From Fibrobacter sp. (GTDB lineage: Bacteria > Fibrobacterota > Fibrobacteria > Fibrobacterales > Fibrobacteraceae): 64,000 bases of DNA. The notes under the pieces are model-generated. The model searched no databases, had not been told where the DNA came from, and saw only the letters and a list, made by a program, of their open reading frames with translations. A program made the translations under genes and the position numbers. The stretch's first letter is position 1. Each line of letters starts with the position of its first letter. The stretch lies in assembly GCF_017545445.1 (NCBI RefSeq), contig NZ_JAFWOM010000043.1, positions 1-64,000 of the forward strand, written 5' to 3'. Positions 6,499 to 17,800 of this stretch are shown here, one piece after another.

Positions 6499-8867
6499 TA
6501 AGCCTCCATTTTCTCGTTTCTTATAGGCCAATATAGATAAAAAATAGTTCCTTCGCCTAAAGTTGTTTGTACAGTATAGCCTGCATTGCCTTCTTTTAGC
6601 AGTCTAAGGGCCGAAGAAAGGCCTAAACCAAGGCCTTCACCGGGTGCTTTTGTTGTAAAGAACGGTGAGAATATGCGTTCGAGCGTTGCTGTATCCATTC
6701 CGGTACCCGTATCTTCGACTGTGATTTTGGCATAAATGCCTGCATCGATTTGCGGGGCGTATGGAGTGATGAGAGGCTCTTTGAGTTCTTCTTTATCGAG
6801 CGATATCGTAAGCGTTCCGCCATTTTCCTTCATGGCGAATATGGCGTTGTTTGCAAGGTTGCTGATGATTCGGTCTAGGGCAGCTACGCTTCCTTCAATG
6901 CGGATGTCCTTGTCTAGGTTGCCTACTTTGACCTTGACGTTGGGTGGAAGCGTAATCCAGAGCTTCTTGACCACGTCGTCGATAATCATGTATGGTGCAA
7001 AATTGGTTGTGACTTCACTTTCGGACGTCTTGCCTCGTAAGGTCTGTAGAAGTTCTTTCAAGGATTCCTGTCCGCGGGTCGCAGCCTTTCTTGCTTCTTG
7101 AATGAACATTCTCGCTTGGTTGTCCGGAGGGAGCACTTCGAGTGCTAAATCGCAGAATCCAATTTGGGAATTGAGAATGTTGTTGTAATCGTGGGCGAAA
7201 CCTCCGCATATGGTCCCCAGTTCTTCGAGTCTCGAATGGATGTGTTTTTGCTCCTGCAACATGTCACGTTCTTTTTCAAGTTGCTTTTCTTTGGTGATGT
7301 CGAACTTGATCCCTATTATTTTATATGGTTTGTGCGGGGCCATAATGGGGATGAACATGTTTTCGAAAATTAAAATATCTTTTGCTTGACCCTTGCGGAC
7401 GGCCATGTTATAGTCGTCTTGTTTCAGAATTTCGATATTATCTTCGTCTTCGTTGTTAGATTTGTTAATTCGTTCGTAAGAAATGAAACTTTGCGGTTCT
7501 CCGTTGTTGCGGGCTAGGAGCTCTTGCGGTAGAATTTTGTTGTCGGGTTCGGATGTCTGTAATAGGTTTCCACGTTCCTTGATATCGTTTTGGTTTTGCG
7601 TCATGAACACGCCTTGTTCGTTCTTGGACCAAAAACGGAAGGGTAGTGTGCTGATTAGGGTATCCAAAAAGAACTTGCTTTCATCGACTTTCTTTTTCCA
7701 GATGTTGAGTCGTTCTTGGTAACGAATTTGGTCAAGTTGGTATTCCTTGAACTGCTCATTACGACTTTTGATAATTTGTTGGTAATGCAACGTGTTTGAT
7801 ACATCGCAAAAAAACAAGGCGTTATAGTTTGTTGTCAACGATTGACGTATCTGGAATACCGTGGCGTTGATAATATGATCTTCATTGTCTATATTGATTT
7901 TGATTTTATTGTAGGCTGCCTCACGAATGGGATCCGTAATTTGTGGAAATATGGATGTAATCTTTTTATTGTAAATGTGTTCTTGTGTCGTGTGCAAAAT
8001 GCTGAGTGCAGCCGAGTTTGCCAAAATGATATTGCCTTTGGTGTTGTAATACAGCAGACCGTCAGTCATCTTTTCTTTGAGTTTGTCTAGAAACCACGAG
8101 GCGCTTTTATTCTTGAACGAAACGGATGTAAAGTATTGTCCCGAAAGGGTTGCTAGGAACACCGATATGAATTGTGACCACTTAAGAAATTGATCGTAAT
8201 CATTGAATTTTGTTGCAATGGGAATGATAAAGTCAAAGAAAACTGTAATCATTGAAAAAAAGGTGAATGAACTCAGCATGTATATGCCAACTTGCCGAGG
8301 AAGCGTCGAATCGCTAGACTGCACAATGTTGCGGAGAATAATGTAGCCTGTAACGATGATATTCGGAATGACGAAAATGCCAAATATCAGCATGTATAAA
8401 TGAAATACAGGTCTTTCTACAAATGGGGTGAATCCCAAAATATTGATGTTCGCAATATAAGAAGGATCTTTGATGAATAAAAATGTTGCGATGATGACGG
8501 ATGATGTTCCGAGAATATTCATGAGCTTCCATCCGTTTTTTCGTTTTATCTTTAGACTGTTTTCTGCAGTATGCTGTATGGCATTTCCGACTTGAACCCA
8601 AGCAATCGCAGAAATGCCAAAAACAATCATCCTTGTGGTGTAGGCTTTAGTTCCTGCTTCGAAGTCGCTGCCGCTGAAAAAAATGTTGCCGATCAAACAG
8701 CTTGCTTGCCAAAAAATGTTGATAATCACTAATTGGTGAATGGTTTTGGGAAGCTGTTTGACGGACGTTTTTTGCCCAAGCATGATGGGAAAATAGCATA
8801 CGAGAATTAACGCAATGACTGAAAGCGCAATGACGTAGGGTGAGTTCGTAAAAAGGCTCTCTTGCAT
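6498..8867 (-). CDS. 7TM-PAS sensor histidine kinase
   Basis: 789 residues. The N-terminus (about 10-250) has seven hydrophobic segments like the 7TM N-terminal modules of sensor kinases. Two PAS-like regions follow (about 258-360 and 395-530, the second ending in the IIGIKFDITKEK motif typical of PAC). The HisKA-type dimerisation segment carries GGFAHDYNN with His559 (NtrB/HTR type), then an HATPase domain with N-box NLANNAIFAM, G1 VEDTGTGMD, F-box FSPFFTTK and G2 GEGLGLGLS. It is the first gene of the three-gene signalling operon and starts 24 bp after the stop of a giant GH9 gene on the same strand, so it may be read from upstream. The stimulus is unknown; a sugar or cell-wall signal is inference. 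Confidence 0.9.
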   Translation of the reverse strand: MQESLFTNSPYVIALSVIALILVCYFPIMLGQKTSVKQLPKTIHQLVIINIFWQASCLIGNIFFSGSDFEAGTKAYTTRMIVFGISAIAWVQVGNAIQHTAENSLKIKRKNGWKLMNILGTSSVIIATFLFIKDPSYIANINILGFTPFVERPVFHLYMLIFGIFVIPNIIVTGYIILRNIVQSSDSTLPRQVGIYMLSSFTFFSMITVFFDFIIPIATKFNDYDQFLKWSQFISVFLATLSGQYFTSVSFKNKSASWFLDKLKEKMTDGLLYYNTKGNIILANSAALSILHTTQEHIYNKKITSIFPQITDPIREAAYNKIKINIDNEDHIINATVFQIRQSLTTNYNALFFCDVSNTLHYQQIIKSRNEQFKEYQLDQIRYQERLNIWKKKVDESKFFLDTLISTLPFRFWSKNEQGVFMTQNQNDIKERGNLLQTSEPDNKILPQELLARNNGEPQSFISYERINKSNNEDEDNIEILKQDDYNMAVRKGQAKDILIFENMFIPIMAPHKPYKIIGIKFDITKEKQLEKERDMLQEQKHIHSRLEELGTICGGFAHDYNNILNSQIGFCDLALEVLPPDNQARMFIQEARKAATRGQESLKELLQTLRGKTSESEVTTNFAPYMIIDDVVKKLWITLPPNVKVKVGNLDKDIRIEGSVAALDRIISNLANNAIFAMKENGGTLTISLDKEELKEPLITPYAPQIDAGIYAKITVEDTGTGMDTATLERIFSPFFTTKAPGEGLGLGLSSALRLLKEGNAGYTVQTTLGEGTIFYLYWPIRNEKMEA

Positions 8868-8891
8868 ATTTTCCCATTTACTTGGATTTTG

Positions 8892-11800
8892 TTACTTTGT
8901 TCTCTTAATGCCGAAGGTCTTTGTTTTTTCAAACGAAGACTTTGTTGAGAAGTTTGCGGAAATTTTCGCATCGTTCTTGACTTCGGGGTTATTCATATTA
9001 GGCTCGAATTTGGCGCTGACTTGGGCCTTGTAGATATATGCACCTGTGCCTACAGCTCGGTCTTTCTGGGTACGTATGCCAGACGGAGCCTTGTTCGCCC
9101 ATTCGATAATGAATTCAACCTGATTGTTGGGGGACAGGTATTGCTTCGGATTGACTTCAAAAGACTTGTTGAATCTATTGACGAAACTGCCCAAGTTGGA
9201 ATAAATGGGGATGTTGAACTTGACGAGAAGTTTTTCCCAGGCGCATTCATCTCCAAGCGAAGCTCCACGAGGAACAACCAGATTTACGTCAAAGATTGCC
9301 CCGCCGATATCGGTAGAGTCTATGCCCTGCTGCGTGACTTGACCATTCTGGATGAGATCGTATTTGCCGCTGGATGGATTCTTGACATAGAAACGCATAG
9401 ATTCTTTGGCATCCACTTTAGTGCGCGCTCCAGAGTTGGCGTCGGTTATCGTTTCACGTAAATCCAAAGAGTACTTGATTTTGGGTGCTCCTGTTCCGTT
9501 GACCAAAATCCATGGAACCTCATTTTCAGGATAGTTCCCGTTAGCATCCTTGAATACGCTGGTCATTGCAGAACCCATTCGCACAAAGTCGCCTTCCATG
9601 ACGGTTCCCGCGCGTTCGCCCATGTAAAGAATTGTCAGCACGGAGTTGCTTTGTGAATAACTCCATATTGTAAATTCGTTGGCGAAAGCATTGGACTGCT
9701 TGTCGGCTCGCTTTTGTCTGTAGTATTGCTGTGCAGAATCGGCGACAACGATGGGCTCGCTTACAGTGATGTTCAGAACGTCCGCGGTCGATGTCTGGTT
9801 TATCATAGCAGATACATATACCGGTCCGACTTTGTCTTCTGCGAGAACGGAATTTGTTTCGATTGCCGCCCCTGTTCCAAGGTATTGCGTGACCTTACCT
9901 GCATGAGAGAGTATCTTTCCGCCTGGAAGCATGCCTTCGAAATTTCCGGCTGTATTGCCGAATTGGAACGGCTTTGCAAGGTCCAGAGAGAGGTTCGCTC
10001 CGTTAAAGACGAGCTTGCTCTTTTCGACCATAAGCGTTTCGGGATGCGCGGTACCGAAGATGATTTCCAAGGTGTCAGGAATATGCTTTTCATCGGGGGC
10101 GCGATCGAAGGTTACATCGATATGGCTTGCATAACCGTTTTGGAATTTGTCTGTAATGACCGCGTAGTTCATCGGAATAGGCAGAATCTTGAGGAGAATT
10201 TCAACTTTTTCAGGTGTGCAGATACCGGCGATTCCGTTCCCGTTCAAATCGGTGATTATTCCGGCGGGATCCAGCTGTCCCCACATCCCCGCGCTAACAA
10301 GCGATGCTCTGCTTGCGTCAAATGCAAGCTCGAAATCCCAAATGTTCTTCGCTTCGTTGTAGAGTTTGGCTGAAAGGACCGTCGGCGTTGCTGTTTTGGT
10401 CGTCTTGTCTGTACCGTAGAGAACGAGCGGGAAATTCGTACCCGGTGCAGAAATCGGTTCGCTGAATTGCAGATAAAGGTGGTCTGTCGTAGAGGTATCT
10501 AGACGTTCGAGGACTGTTGCTGAAAGAAGTGCTGGTGGCATGCCATCGGAATAAGAGTCGTCAATCGACTTGACTTGTCCTTGAATATTGCTGGTTAGCG
10601 TAATCTTTCCGCTGGCGTTTGTCACGATTTCTTTTGGAACGTCAATGTTTACGACGAGAGAACGACCGTTAAGCGATTTGACCGAACTCGATGTATAGGT
10701 TTGGTTTTCGTAGGTAAACGAGATAGAGGTGAACGTCTGGTTCTCCAAGTATTCCGATGAAAGCTGGATATCCATGGCATCAGGAATATGGTCGCAGTCC
10801 AAATCGACAATTTTTGCAACATCGATGATCGGCCATGGCGGCAGTTCCAAGATGTTCAACTGTGCAGTAGCCGGCGTGTAGGCGTATTCCTTGTCGCTGA
10901 TGTGCGTTGCGGAAATAGCGGTCTCTACGGCGACCTTGGAACTGACGTAAATCGTAGCAACGCCGTTATAGAGCGTCACGGATGTTACAGGAATTGTTGC
11001 CGTCGGATCGGTGTAGAAGAGCACGTTCGGATCGTTTGTGAGGAGATCGACGTTTAAGTTCTTTTCGTCTTTAATAAGATCCAGGTTACTGTCGAGAAGT
11101 GAAATTTCGACTTCGATGAACTTGTCCTTATAGCCTTCGATTTCAATTTTGTCGAAGACGAGGTAACGCTTTTCGGGTGGAATGGTGATGCTGTCGATTT
11201 CGACGTTGCTACGGACGTAGGCGCAAGCGCAGTCATACTTGTTTTCGCTCTTCTGGTTTGCGTTTCTATTGTGCCAGCTGACCCATTCTATATAGTTGTT
11301 GCCGTAAGCGAGTATGGTATCCTGTTTCCCGAAAGAAATCGCATCGGTGCGCTTGGGGTTCAGGTATTCAAACGGGTAAGGATTGCTGTTCATTTCTACA
11401 GCATCGAGGAGACCAGTCGGCGTAACCTTACTTGTGGCCGAGTAAGTCGTGAGCGTGTCCTCCTTTTCGACGGAGTAGTATGGTGTCACGAACGGGCTAG
11501 TGAAGTTGATTTCTACGTTGCGGTTGACTTGTGGACCCGTTTCCGGCGTATCGTCCGGAGCGTAGCCGTAAATGTGCTTGCCGTGGTAATAGACGGGGAC
11601 GTAGGGGTCGCGCACCATGGCGACAACTTTTTCTCCGCGAGAGTTCCTTTCGAGTTGTGCGGTCTCGGAACCGGTATAGTACGGGGCCTGCGTGAGGTCG
11701 ATGCCTTCGAACTGTTCTTGGGCTTCGTCTCCTGTATGGGCGATAAGCGACCAACCGTCATTGAAGCTTGCGTATGTGGCGCTCAGCCACTTAATCTGGA

Positions 11801-14759
11801 AGATGATTCGGCCAGAAACATAGAGCTTGTCATTGACTGTTATGGGGAGGTAGTATTGCCCGGCCTTGTCTTGTGTTTGCGGTCCGAAGGTGACTAGAGG
11901 CTTGCTTGGATCGACACGAGGGACGACAAGACCGGTTCCGCCGAATACTTGTCCGATGTAGCTTACAGGAGTTTCAAGGCTTGCGTCTGCGCCGAGGTAA
12001 AGACGAAGTTCGAAGTCCTGGAAATCGGTCGTGTCATTGTTGTCGATTTCGACGATAAAGTCGCCGCAGTTCTTCCAGTTGTTGCCGGAACATTTGGATG
12101 TGTTCTGGTAGGCGCTTGGCTTGATGTAGATGTCCAGGTCCGCGTAAGCCGCATGGGATTCCGTCGTGAACGAATATTCGTCAGAGGTTGTCGTACCCGA
12201 AGAAACTTTGAAGTAGTAAGTCGTGCCGGCTTCAAGTCCAGTGAGGATGGCTTCGTGGAAGAGCACTGCGCCACCGCTTGCTGCGGCTGTTTGCGTGTAG
12301 TTGCCTTTTCCCTTGCCAAAGTTGACGATGCCGTTCAAACGGTCGGTACTCCACCAGTAAATCTTTGCGCTGCGGTGATCGACTTGGCAAATTGTGACTC
12401 CCTTGATTTGTGTGCCAATCGGAGTCATGGTGAACTGGTACCAATAACCATGGTTGTCATCCGTGGTGAGGTTTCTCTTGGTGTCCATGCCTTCGAGGAA
12501 GAAATAGTAGGTTTGCCCCGGTGTGAGGCCCGTAAGCGTTACGGAACCGCCCTTGGATGCCTTTTCCTGCTGTACGGATTTGGCCGTATTCGCATTTGTT
12601 GTTTCGTCGTAGAACACGGTCACGAGTGCGACTTCGTTTGCATCCCAGCTTATAATCGCTTCTGTATCTGAAATCGGAGTTCCGACGATATTGCTGAAGA
12701 TCGGGCCTTCGTTATCAGGCGGGAGCGTTTCTGCAAGGCTTTGTGCCGGGAAGAGGAATTGTGCGGAGAAGTCGATGCATGTTTCGGTAGAGGTATATTT
12801 GCTCCAGTCTTCGATAAGCGTCTTTTCGGGATCGCGTCCGCCCATGAGTGCGCCTTTCGGGCATTTGTACTGGTAGGGCATGCCGCCTGCGTTGTAGCCG
12901 TCGGGGTTTGCGGAACGGTTATGCGGGTGCTGAGGGTTCTTGTCGCCGGCACCCATCAAGAGGGATATATCCCATGGGTTTGCGCCAAGGGCGTAGTACA
13001 TGTTGTCCAGTGCAACTCTCAAGTAGCGTTCGTCTTTCGTGAGTTCGTACATCAAGAAGATGGAAACGGCGGTGCCCAAGTTGTAGCGGATAACGCCCCA
13101 GTCAAAGCTGGTCCATACGAGGTTGTAAGGGGTAATGACCTTGAGGTCCGTCGGTCCTTCATGCGGGTCGCCCGTGCCGACGCCCGGATTTACGAGAACG
13201 GTGGAGTCGCCTTGGTTCGTGGCGTCGTTCAGGATTTTGCGGAACGTGGCCATGGTGCGCATTGAGAGTGAGTCGCGTTCAATTTCGGTAAGGCCGTATT
13301 CAGCGGCTATTGCGGCGTCTTTCAATATCAAGTTCTGGAAGGCGAACAACACGTAGGTGTGGATGTTCTGGTAGTCTGTTGCCCAGCCACCGGGCGAAAA
13401 TCCGCTTTCGTTGCCGAGGAATCCTGCCCTGAAGTAGTCCAAGTTGAATCGATAATTGGTGGGATTGTTGAAAATCTTTGTGTTCTTGTAAAGGTCGTAG
13501 CGGTAAGTGGTGTCTTTGGTGGCATACCACAAAGCGAGAGCTGCCGCTGCACCGTCGTCATAACGAGGGCCGCCGCCGGTGTAGAATCCCGGGAAGTCCG
13601 TCGTTTTTCCAGATTCGTTGCCGTTGCCGTAGTCAAAAAGCGGCATCATCACGTTTTTGTAAATGTCTTTGGCGGCTTCGAGTAACGTATCCGCATAGGC
13701 TGCATCATAGACGCGGTAGCCTGTGGCCACGTTGGCGAGTGCCGCGACGAACATGCCGGAGGTATTTGCGCCGATGCCTGTGAGTACTACGCGGTCTGGG
13801 CCACCTTTGGATTCGGGCTGGGCATCTTGGCGTTCCGGCAAATCCCAGAACTGGTGGTCTTTTTCGTCAACGCCTACGGAGTGGTACATGTCATTCTTTG
13901 CTATCAAGCCGTTTGCTTTGGATGCCTTGTAGAGCTTGAGAATAAAGTCTGCACCAATTTTTGCTTCGTAGAGAATGTCAGGGATGCCGTCCGTAAAGAC
14001 TGTGTCCGCGTAAGAATGTCCATAGCGGTCTTCAGCCTTGTCGGGGTAGGTGAGATAAACCATCGAAAGCACATAGGCCGTATAACCCAATGTTTCGGAC
14101 ACCTTGAAATGGTCACCGCAGTCATGCCAACCGCCGGTCAGGTCGTGGCCGATTTTGGAACCGTCTTTCAAATGGCAGGGCTTGTGGAAGTGAGAATCCG
14201 TGTTGCCGCAGCGCTGGATGCCAAAGAACTGTAACGAGTTTTCGAGAATGGCATTGTAAATGGAGGGGTGCACATGGAAGGTTGCCGAAGTATCGTTTCC
14301 GACGACGAGGAAGTATTCGCCTGTTGTCGAAAGTGTCGTGAAATCGGCGCGGTACAGGTCCTCTTTTTGCGTACTGATAGAATCCTGCTTGCCGAACTCA
14401 TAGACGCTTTCCAAGGAATTGAAGGATCCGTTAATCCAAATGTTGGGCTTTGTGGCTCCCTTCTTGATGAGCGTGAGGTTTCCGCCACCCGGCACTTCCT
14501 TTCCGCTATTGGCGTCGATGACCTTGAACGTTTTCTCTTTCGGGTCTGCCACGTAAGCGTACTTGTAGTCCTGCGGCCTGAATCCGCTTTGGTTCATGCG
14601 TATAGGACGCCTGTTATAGACATTCAGGGAGTCGAGGTAGCGACGGTTGCAGCTGGTACACGTCCTGTCGATATTGGGAAGTGTTTCGCGACTTGCCGCA
14701 ATAGAGGTGTCAATGCTCAATAAGGTTAATAATGAAATGACGCTAATCAGTTTCTTCAT
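8892..14759 (-). CDS. Giant multimodular GH9 endoglucanase (copy A, 1955 aa)
   Basis: Secreted enzyme with a signal peptide (cleavage probably after SIAA, about residue 22). Order of modules: CelD-type N-terminal Ig domain (about 52-165, IRMNQSGFRP), GH9 catalytic domain (about 165-680), two fibronectin III-like domains (685-775, 785-868), a beta-rich module of about 200 residues (873-1075, DIYIKPSAY ... YVPVYYHGKHIYGYAP), further Ig-like modules with a Ca-site-like DLDCDHIPD, and a FlgD-like C-terminal domain (IGTGAYIYK) ending KTKTFGIKRTK. Catalytic residues: GGWHDCGDH with D213/D216 (family norm DAGD), HPHNRSANP near 611 and acid E659 in STETCIDF. Shine-Dalgarno AGGAGG 8 nt before the ATG. 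It breaks beta-1,4-glucan outside the cell; it is only distantly similar to the two upstream copies. Confidence 0.93.
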   Translation of the reverse strand: MKKLISVISLLTLLSIDTSIAASRETLPNIDRTCTSCNRRYLDSLNVYNRRPIRMNQSGFRPQDYKYAYVADPKEKTFKVIDANSGKEVPGGGNLTLIKKGATKPNIWINGSFNSLESVYEFGKQDSISTQKEDLYRADFTTLSTTGEYFLVVGNDTSATFHVHPSIYNAILENSLQFFGIQRCGNTDSHFHKPCHLKDGSKIGHDLTGGWHDCGDHFKVSETLGYTAYVLSMVYLTYPDKAEDRYGHSYADTVFTDGIPDILYEAKIGADFILKLYKASKANGLIAKNDMYHSVGVDEKDHQFWDLPERQDAQPESKGGPDRVVLTGIGANTSGMFVAALANVATGYRVYDAAYADTLLEAAKDIYKNVMMPLFDYGNGNESGKTTDFPGFYTGGGPRYDDGAAAALALWYATKDTTYRYDLYKNTKIFNNPTNYRFNLDYFRAGFLGNESGFSPGGWATDYQNIHTYVLFAFQNLILKDAAIAAEYGLTEIERDSLSMRTMATFRKILNDATNQGDSTVLVNPGVGTGDPHEGPTDLKVITPYNLVWTSFDWGVIRYNLGTAVSIFLMYELTKDERYLRVALDNMYYALGANPWDISLLMGAGDKNPQHPHNRSANPDGYNAGGMPYQYKCPKGALMGGRDPEKTLIEDWSKYTSTETCIDFSAQFLFPAQSLAETLPPDNEGPIFSNIVGTPISDTEAIISWDANEVALVTVFYDETTNANTAKSVQQEKASKGGSVTLTGLTPGQTYYFFLEGMDTKRNLTTDDNHGYWYQFTMTPIGTQIKGVTICQVDHRSAKIYWWSTDRLNGIVNFGKGKGNYTQTAAASGGAVLFHEAILTGLEAGTTYYFKVSSGTTTSDEYSFTTESHAAYADLDIYIKPSAYQNTSKCSGNNWKNCGDFIVEIDNNDTTDFQDFELRLYLGADASLETPVSYIGQVFGGTGLVVPRVDPSKPLVTFGPQTQDKAGQYYLPITVNDKLYVSGRIIFQIKWLSATYASFNDGWSLIAHTGDEAQEQFEGIDLTQAPYYTGSETAQLERNSRGEKVVAMVRDPYVPVYYHGKHIYGYAPDDTPETGPQVNRNVEINFTSPFVTPYYSVEKEDTLTTYSATSKVTPTGLLDAVEMNSNPYPFEYLNPKRTDAISFGKQDTILAYGNNYIEWVSWHNRNANQKSENKYDCACAYVRSNVEIDSITIPPEKRYLVFDKIEIEGYKDKFIEVEISLLDSNLDLIKDEKNLNVDLLTNDPNVLFYTDPTATIPVTSVTLYNGVATIYVSSKVAVETAISATHISDKEYAYTPATAQLNILELPPWPIIDVAKIVDLDCDHIPDAMDIQLSSEYLENQTFTSISFTYENQTYTSSSVKSLNGRSLVVNIDVPKEIVTNASGKITLTSNIQGQVKSIDDSYSDGMPPALLSATVLERLDTSTTDHLYLQFSEPISAPGTNFPLVLYGTDKTTKTATPTVLSAKLYNEAKNIWDFELAFDASRASLVSAGMWGQLDPAGIITDLNGNGIAGICTPEKVEILLKILPIPMNYAVITDKFQNGYASHIDVTFDRAPDEKHIPDTLEIIFGTAHPETLMVEKSKLVFNGANLSLDLAKPFQFGNTAGNFEGMLPGGKILSHAGKVTQYLGTGAAIETNSVLAEDKVGPVYVSAMINQTSTADVLNITVSEPIVVADSAQQYYRQKRADKQSNAFANEFTIWSYSQSNSVLTILYMGERAGTVMEGDFVRMGSAMTSVFKDANGNYPENEVPWILVNGTGAPKIKYSLDLRETITDANSGARTKVDAKESMRFYVKNPSSGKYDLIQNGQVTQQGIDSTDIGGAIFDVNLVVPRGASLGDECAWEKLLVKFNIPIYSNLGSFVNRFNKSFEVNPKQYLSPNNQVEFIIEWANKAPSGIRTQKDRAVGTGAYIYKAQVSAKFEPNMNNPEVKNDAKISANFSTKSSFEKTKTFGIKRTK

Positions 14760-14773
14760 ATGTTGTTCCTCCT

Positions 14774-14813
14774 AAAAAAGTAGCCCCCTGAACGTTTAAG
14801 TTCAGGTGGCTAC
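14774..14813 (-). terminator. Intrinsic terminator between GH9 copies B and A
   Basis: 14-bp stem with one mismatch (GTAGCCACCTGAAC paired with GTTCAGGGGGCTAC), loop TTAAAC-like, then TTTTTT on the minus strand. It lies just after the stop of copy B and directly before the Shine-Dalgarno of copy A, so copy A either depends on read-through or is attenuated. Confidence 0.8.
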
Positions 14814-14823
14814 GCATTCATAA

Positions 14824-17800
14824 TTATTTTCTTCTCTTGAAGCCAAGAGTCTTGGTCTTGCTGTCGTTTGCCTTTTCGACTTTTTCACCGACGGCCTTAC
14901 AAGATGCCTTGTAGTCGTTACTTGCTTCGTCAAATGTTGTGGCGCAGAAGGATTCTGCCTTGAAGTCAAACTTGGCGATGTAAGCTCCGGTTCCAATCTT
15001 GTTGCCTTTCTTTGCGACTGGGGCTTCGTTGTCCTTGGCGGCCCATTCCAAATTGAGTTTGAGCGAACCGTTATCTACAAGGTGGCGCATGGCGGCGAAT
15101 TTTTCCTTAGGAATTTCAGTCTTGTACGTATTGACGTACTGCCCAAGATTGTCATAGAGATCCATGACAATTTTCAAGCTGTAATCGTACATGTACATGC
15201 CACTATGAGTCATGAAACTTGCGGATGGCATCGAAATTTCGATTTCGAAGTTCGGGCCAGAACCGAAGTACGTGGCGGAGTCTGCCTGGCCAAGGATTGT
15301 TCCGTCCTTGCCAATGAAGGTGTGCTTGCCACCGATAACTGCCGTGGTTACGAAATCGTCGTTGTTCGTTGTTTCTGGGCGTCCAAAGTAGGCGCCTGTT
15401 TTCGGTGTTGAAACCGGTTCCGAAATCTTGGTGGTAAAGCGGACGTTATCGTCTCCAGTCACGCGGACATAGGGGTTGCCACTTGTCGGGGCATTGTTGT
15501 TTTTGTCTATATACGCAGAACCAAGAGAATTCGGGACAAGGCGGATGCGGTCTCCGGCATGGACTACGTTTTCTTTACCATTATAGATAAAGAGCTGGGA
15601 CTTGCCTGGATTCTGCGGCTTCTCAGGCGGAATGTATGTGTCTCGTTCGCGCTGGATGAACGAACCTGTTTCGAGAATTGAAAGATGTTCGGACATGTTG
15701 ACGGTGAGAATATTCCTGATGACTCGTGCAGAACTGATAACCGGAGGGCATTTGTCGTACAATGTGAATGTCGATTCGAAGAATCCGTTCGCCATACCCT
15801 TGAGCGGGGAGACTGTTCCGTTTCCGTCCTTTTCACCACTCGTGGAACCATAAGGATAGGCTAGACTTGGCGGAATGGTGATTTCGATGATACTATATGT
15901 ATTGACGGTATCAATTGTGGTGACGGAGTCTTTTTGAATGGTGTATGGAGCGGAGTTCGTATCGCGGATGGACCAGTATGTTTCTTTGGGTGTGATGATT
16001 CCGCCTGTCGTATCGGCTGTGGTGATGAACGAACGTGCAATGCCCGGATTTCCCCAGACGGTCACGATACTGTCGAACAAGTCTTTCGGCTTGAGCTTGC
16101 GTTCAAACACGATATAAACTCTATCGGGGATGCCGTCGCCTTCTATGTCAATCATGTCTGCATGATAGATTGGAACTGGGCGGGAGATGAGTGTTATAGG
16201 TACGGTCGGCTTGCATCCTTGCGGATTGATTTGGTTCAAACTGTAGTCAGTGATGGATAGGTTGCCGGCAGATCTTGCACTTGCCTGTGCTCCGACCGGT
16301 ACAAGCTTCTTGTCTGTGTTTCCGCTGATGATGTACTGCCAGCTCTTGCCGTTGTTTGTTGTGGTTGCGTTTCCGACAACTGCCGGCATGCCTGGAGCGC
16401 CAGCCACAGAGAGAGGCCATTCGCTCATGGACGAGAGAATGACGGGTTCAGAGTATGCTATCATGACAGTATCGAGTCCGCTATCATCGTCGTCAGCTCT
16501 TTCGAGAATCGATACGCTTTCGAGAGTGGGGAGGATGCCGTCCGTGATCTTCATGGATTCAGCATTTACAGATACGTTCGTTGCGGCATTGTCCGTGACG
16601 TAAGTTGTTGCCTTGCCGGATGGGCTCGGGTTTGTCGGAATGAGGCTTGTGTCAATCGCTATGAGAACTTCGTCCTTGTCCGCATATTTGGTCGCGTCAA
16701 GCGAAAGCTTCACTGAATCAGCCATGCCTTCGATGAAGTACTTGATGCTGTCTAGCATATAGCCATCGGCGAGCTTGTTTGTAAACGAAATTCTCAGTTG
16801 GTCGGCCTTGCCGTCGCAGTCGCTATCTTCTGCAAGTATCTTTTGCGGAGACGGCACCTTGGATATCGCGAAGAAGGACTGCTTGGAAATGTCGTCTTCA
16901 TCATCCGGGTCCGTATAGATGACTTGGATGGTGTCGCCTGCGAAGAACGAAATTTCTGAGGTTTGGTCTCTCGTTTCCTTGGATTTGTTCACAGCCTTGA
17001 ACGGTCCACCGGTAAAGTGTCCGGGGTTTGCAGGGTCTGCGCTCAAGGTGACTGTGAGAGCATCGTTCTTTTTGTTGTTGAGAATCTGGATTTCGATAGA
17101 CTGAGTATTTTTCTTGACTTTGTCCTTGTCCATCAAGTCGATATAGAACACGGTTCCTTCGGGTTCGGCTGGGCTTACGACTGGGTTGCCCTTGTCATCC
17201 TTGAGGACGAGCGTCGATGCAGTGGCATCGCCCTTCGAGAAGTTGATGTAGTAGTTTCTGTTGACGAATGCGCATCCGCCGGTTTCGGAACAAGCTTCAC
17301 AAGAGGGGTTCGGTCCGGCAAAGATGGTGATATCGACCTTCTTGCTGCCGAGCGTCATCTTGACCGGAATATCGAGATCCCACATGTCCGACGGAATATC
17401 GTACTTGGCGATAATATGGGTGCCGGATTCGTCCAAAATCCATTTGTCATTGCCTTCGGAGAATACCATGCCGCTAATCTTTACACCGTTGGCCCAGACC
17501 TTCGTGATGTAGCCGCCTTCGGTAATATGGGCCTTGCCGGTCACGTGGACGGTGCTGTTCGGTTGGTCAATGTCGATATGGGAACCGTTGGAAACATGGA
17601 ACGGAGGATCAAAGGTCACGTCCATCTGGTAGTTCGCTCTCTTGGTTTCCATTTCGCTCTTGGAGGGGCTGAATCCCCAAATAAATTCGTTTTTACGATA
17701 AACGACAATGAAGGGGTTTACCGGGACTTCGTTGTCAAGGTCCCCGTAGTCCTTGTCTTCTGCGGGCATACCGTCATAGTCTGCGCCATCGACTAGGAAT

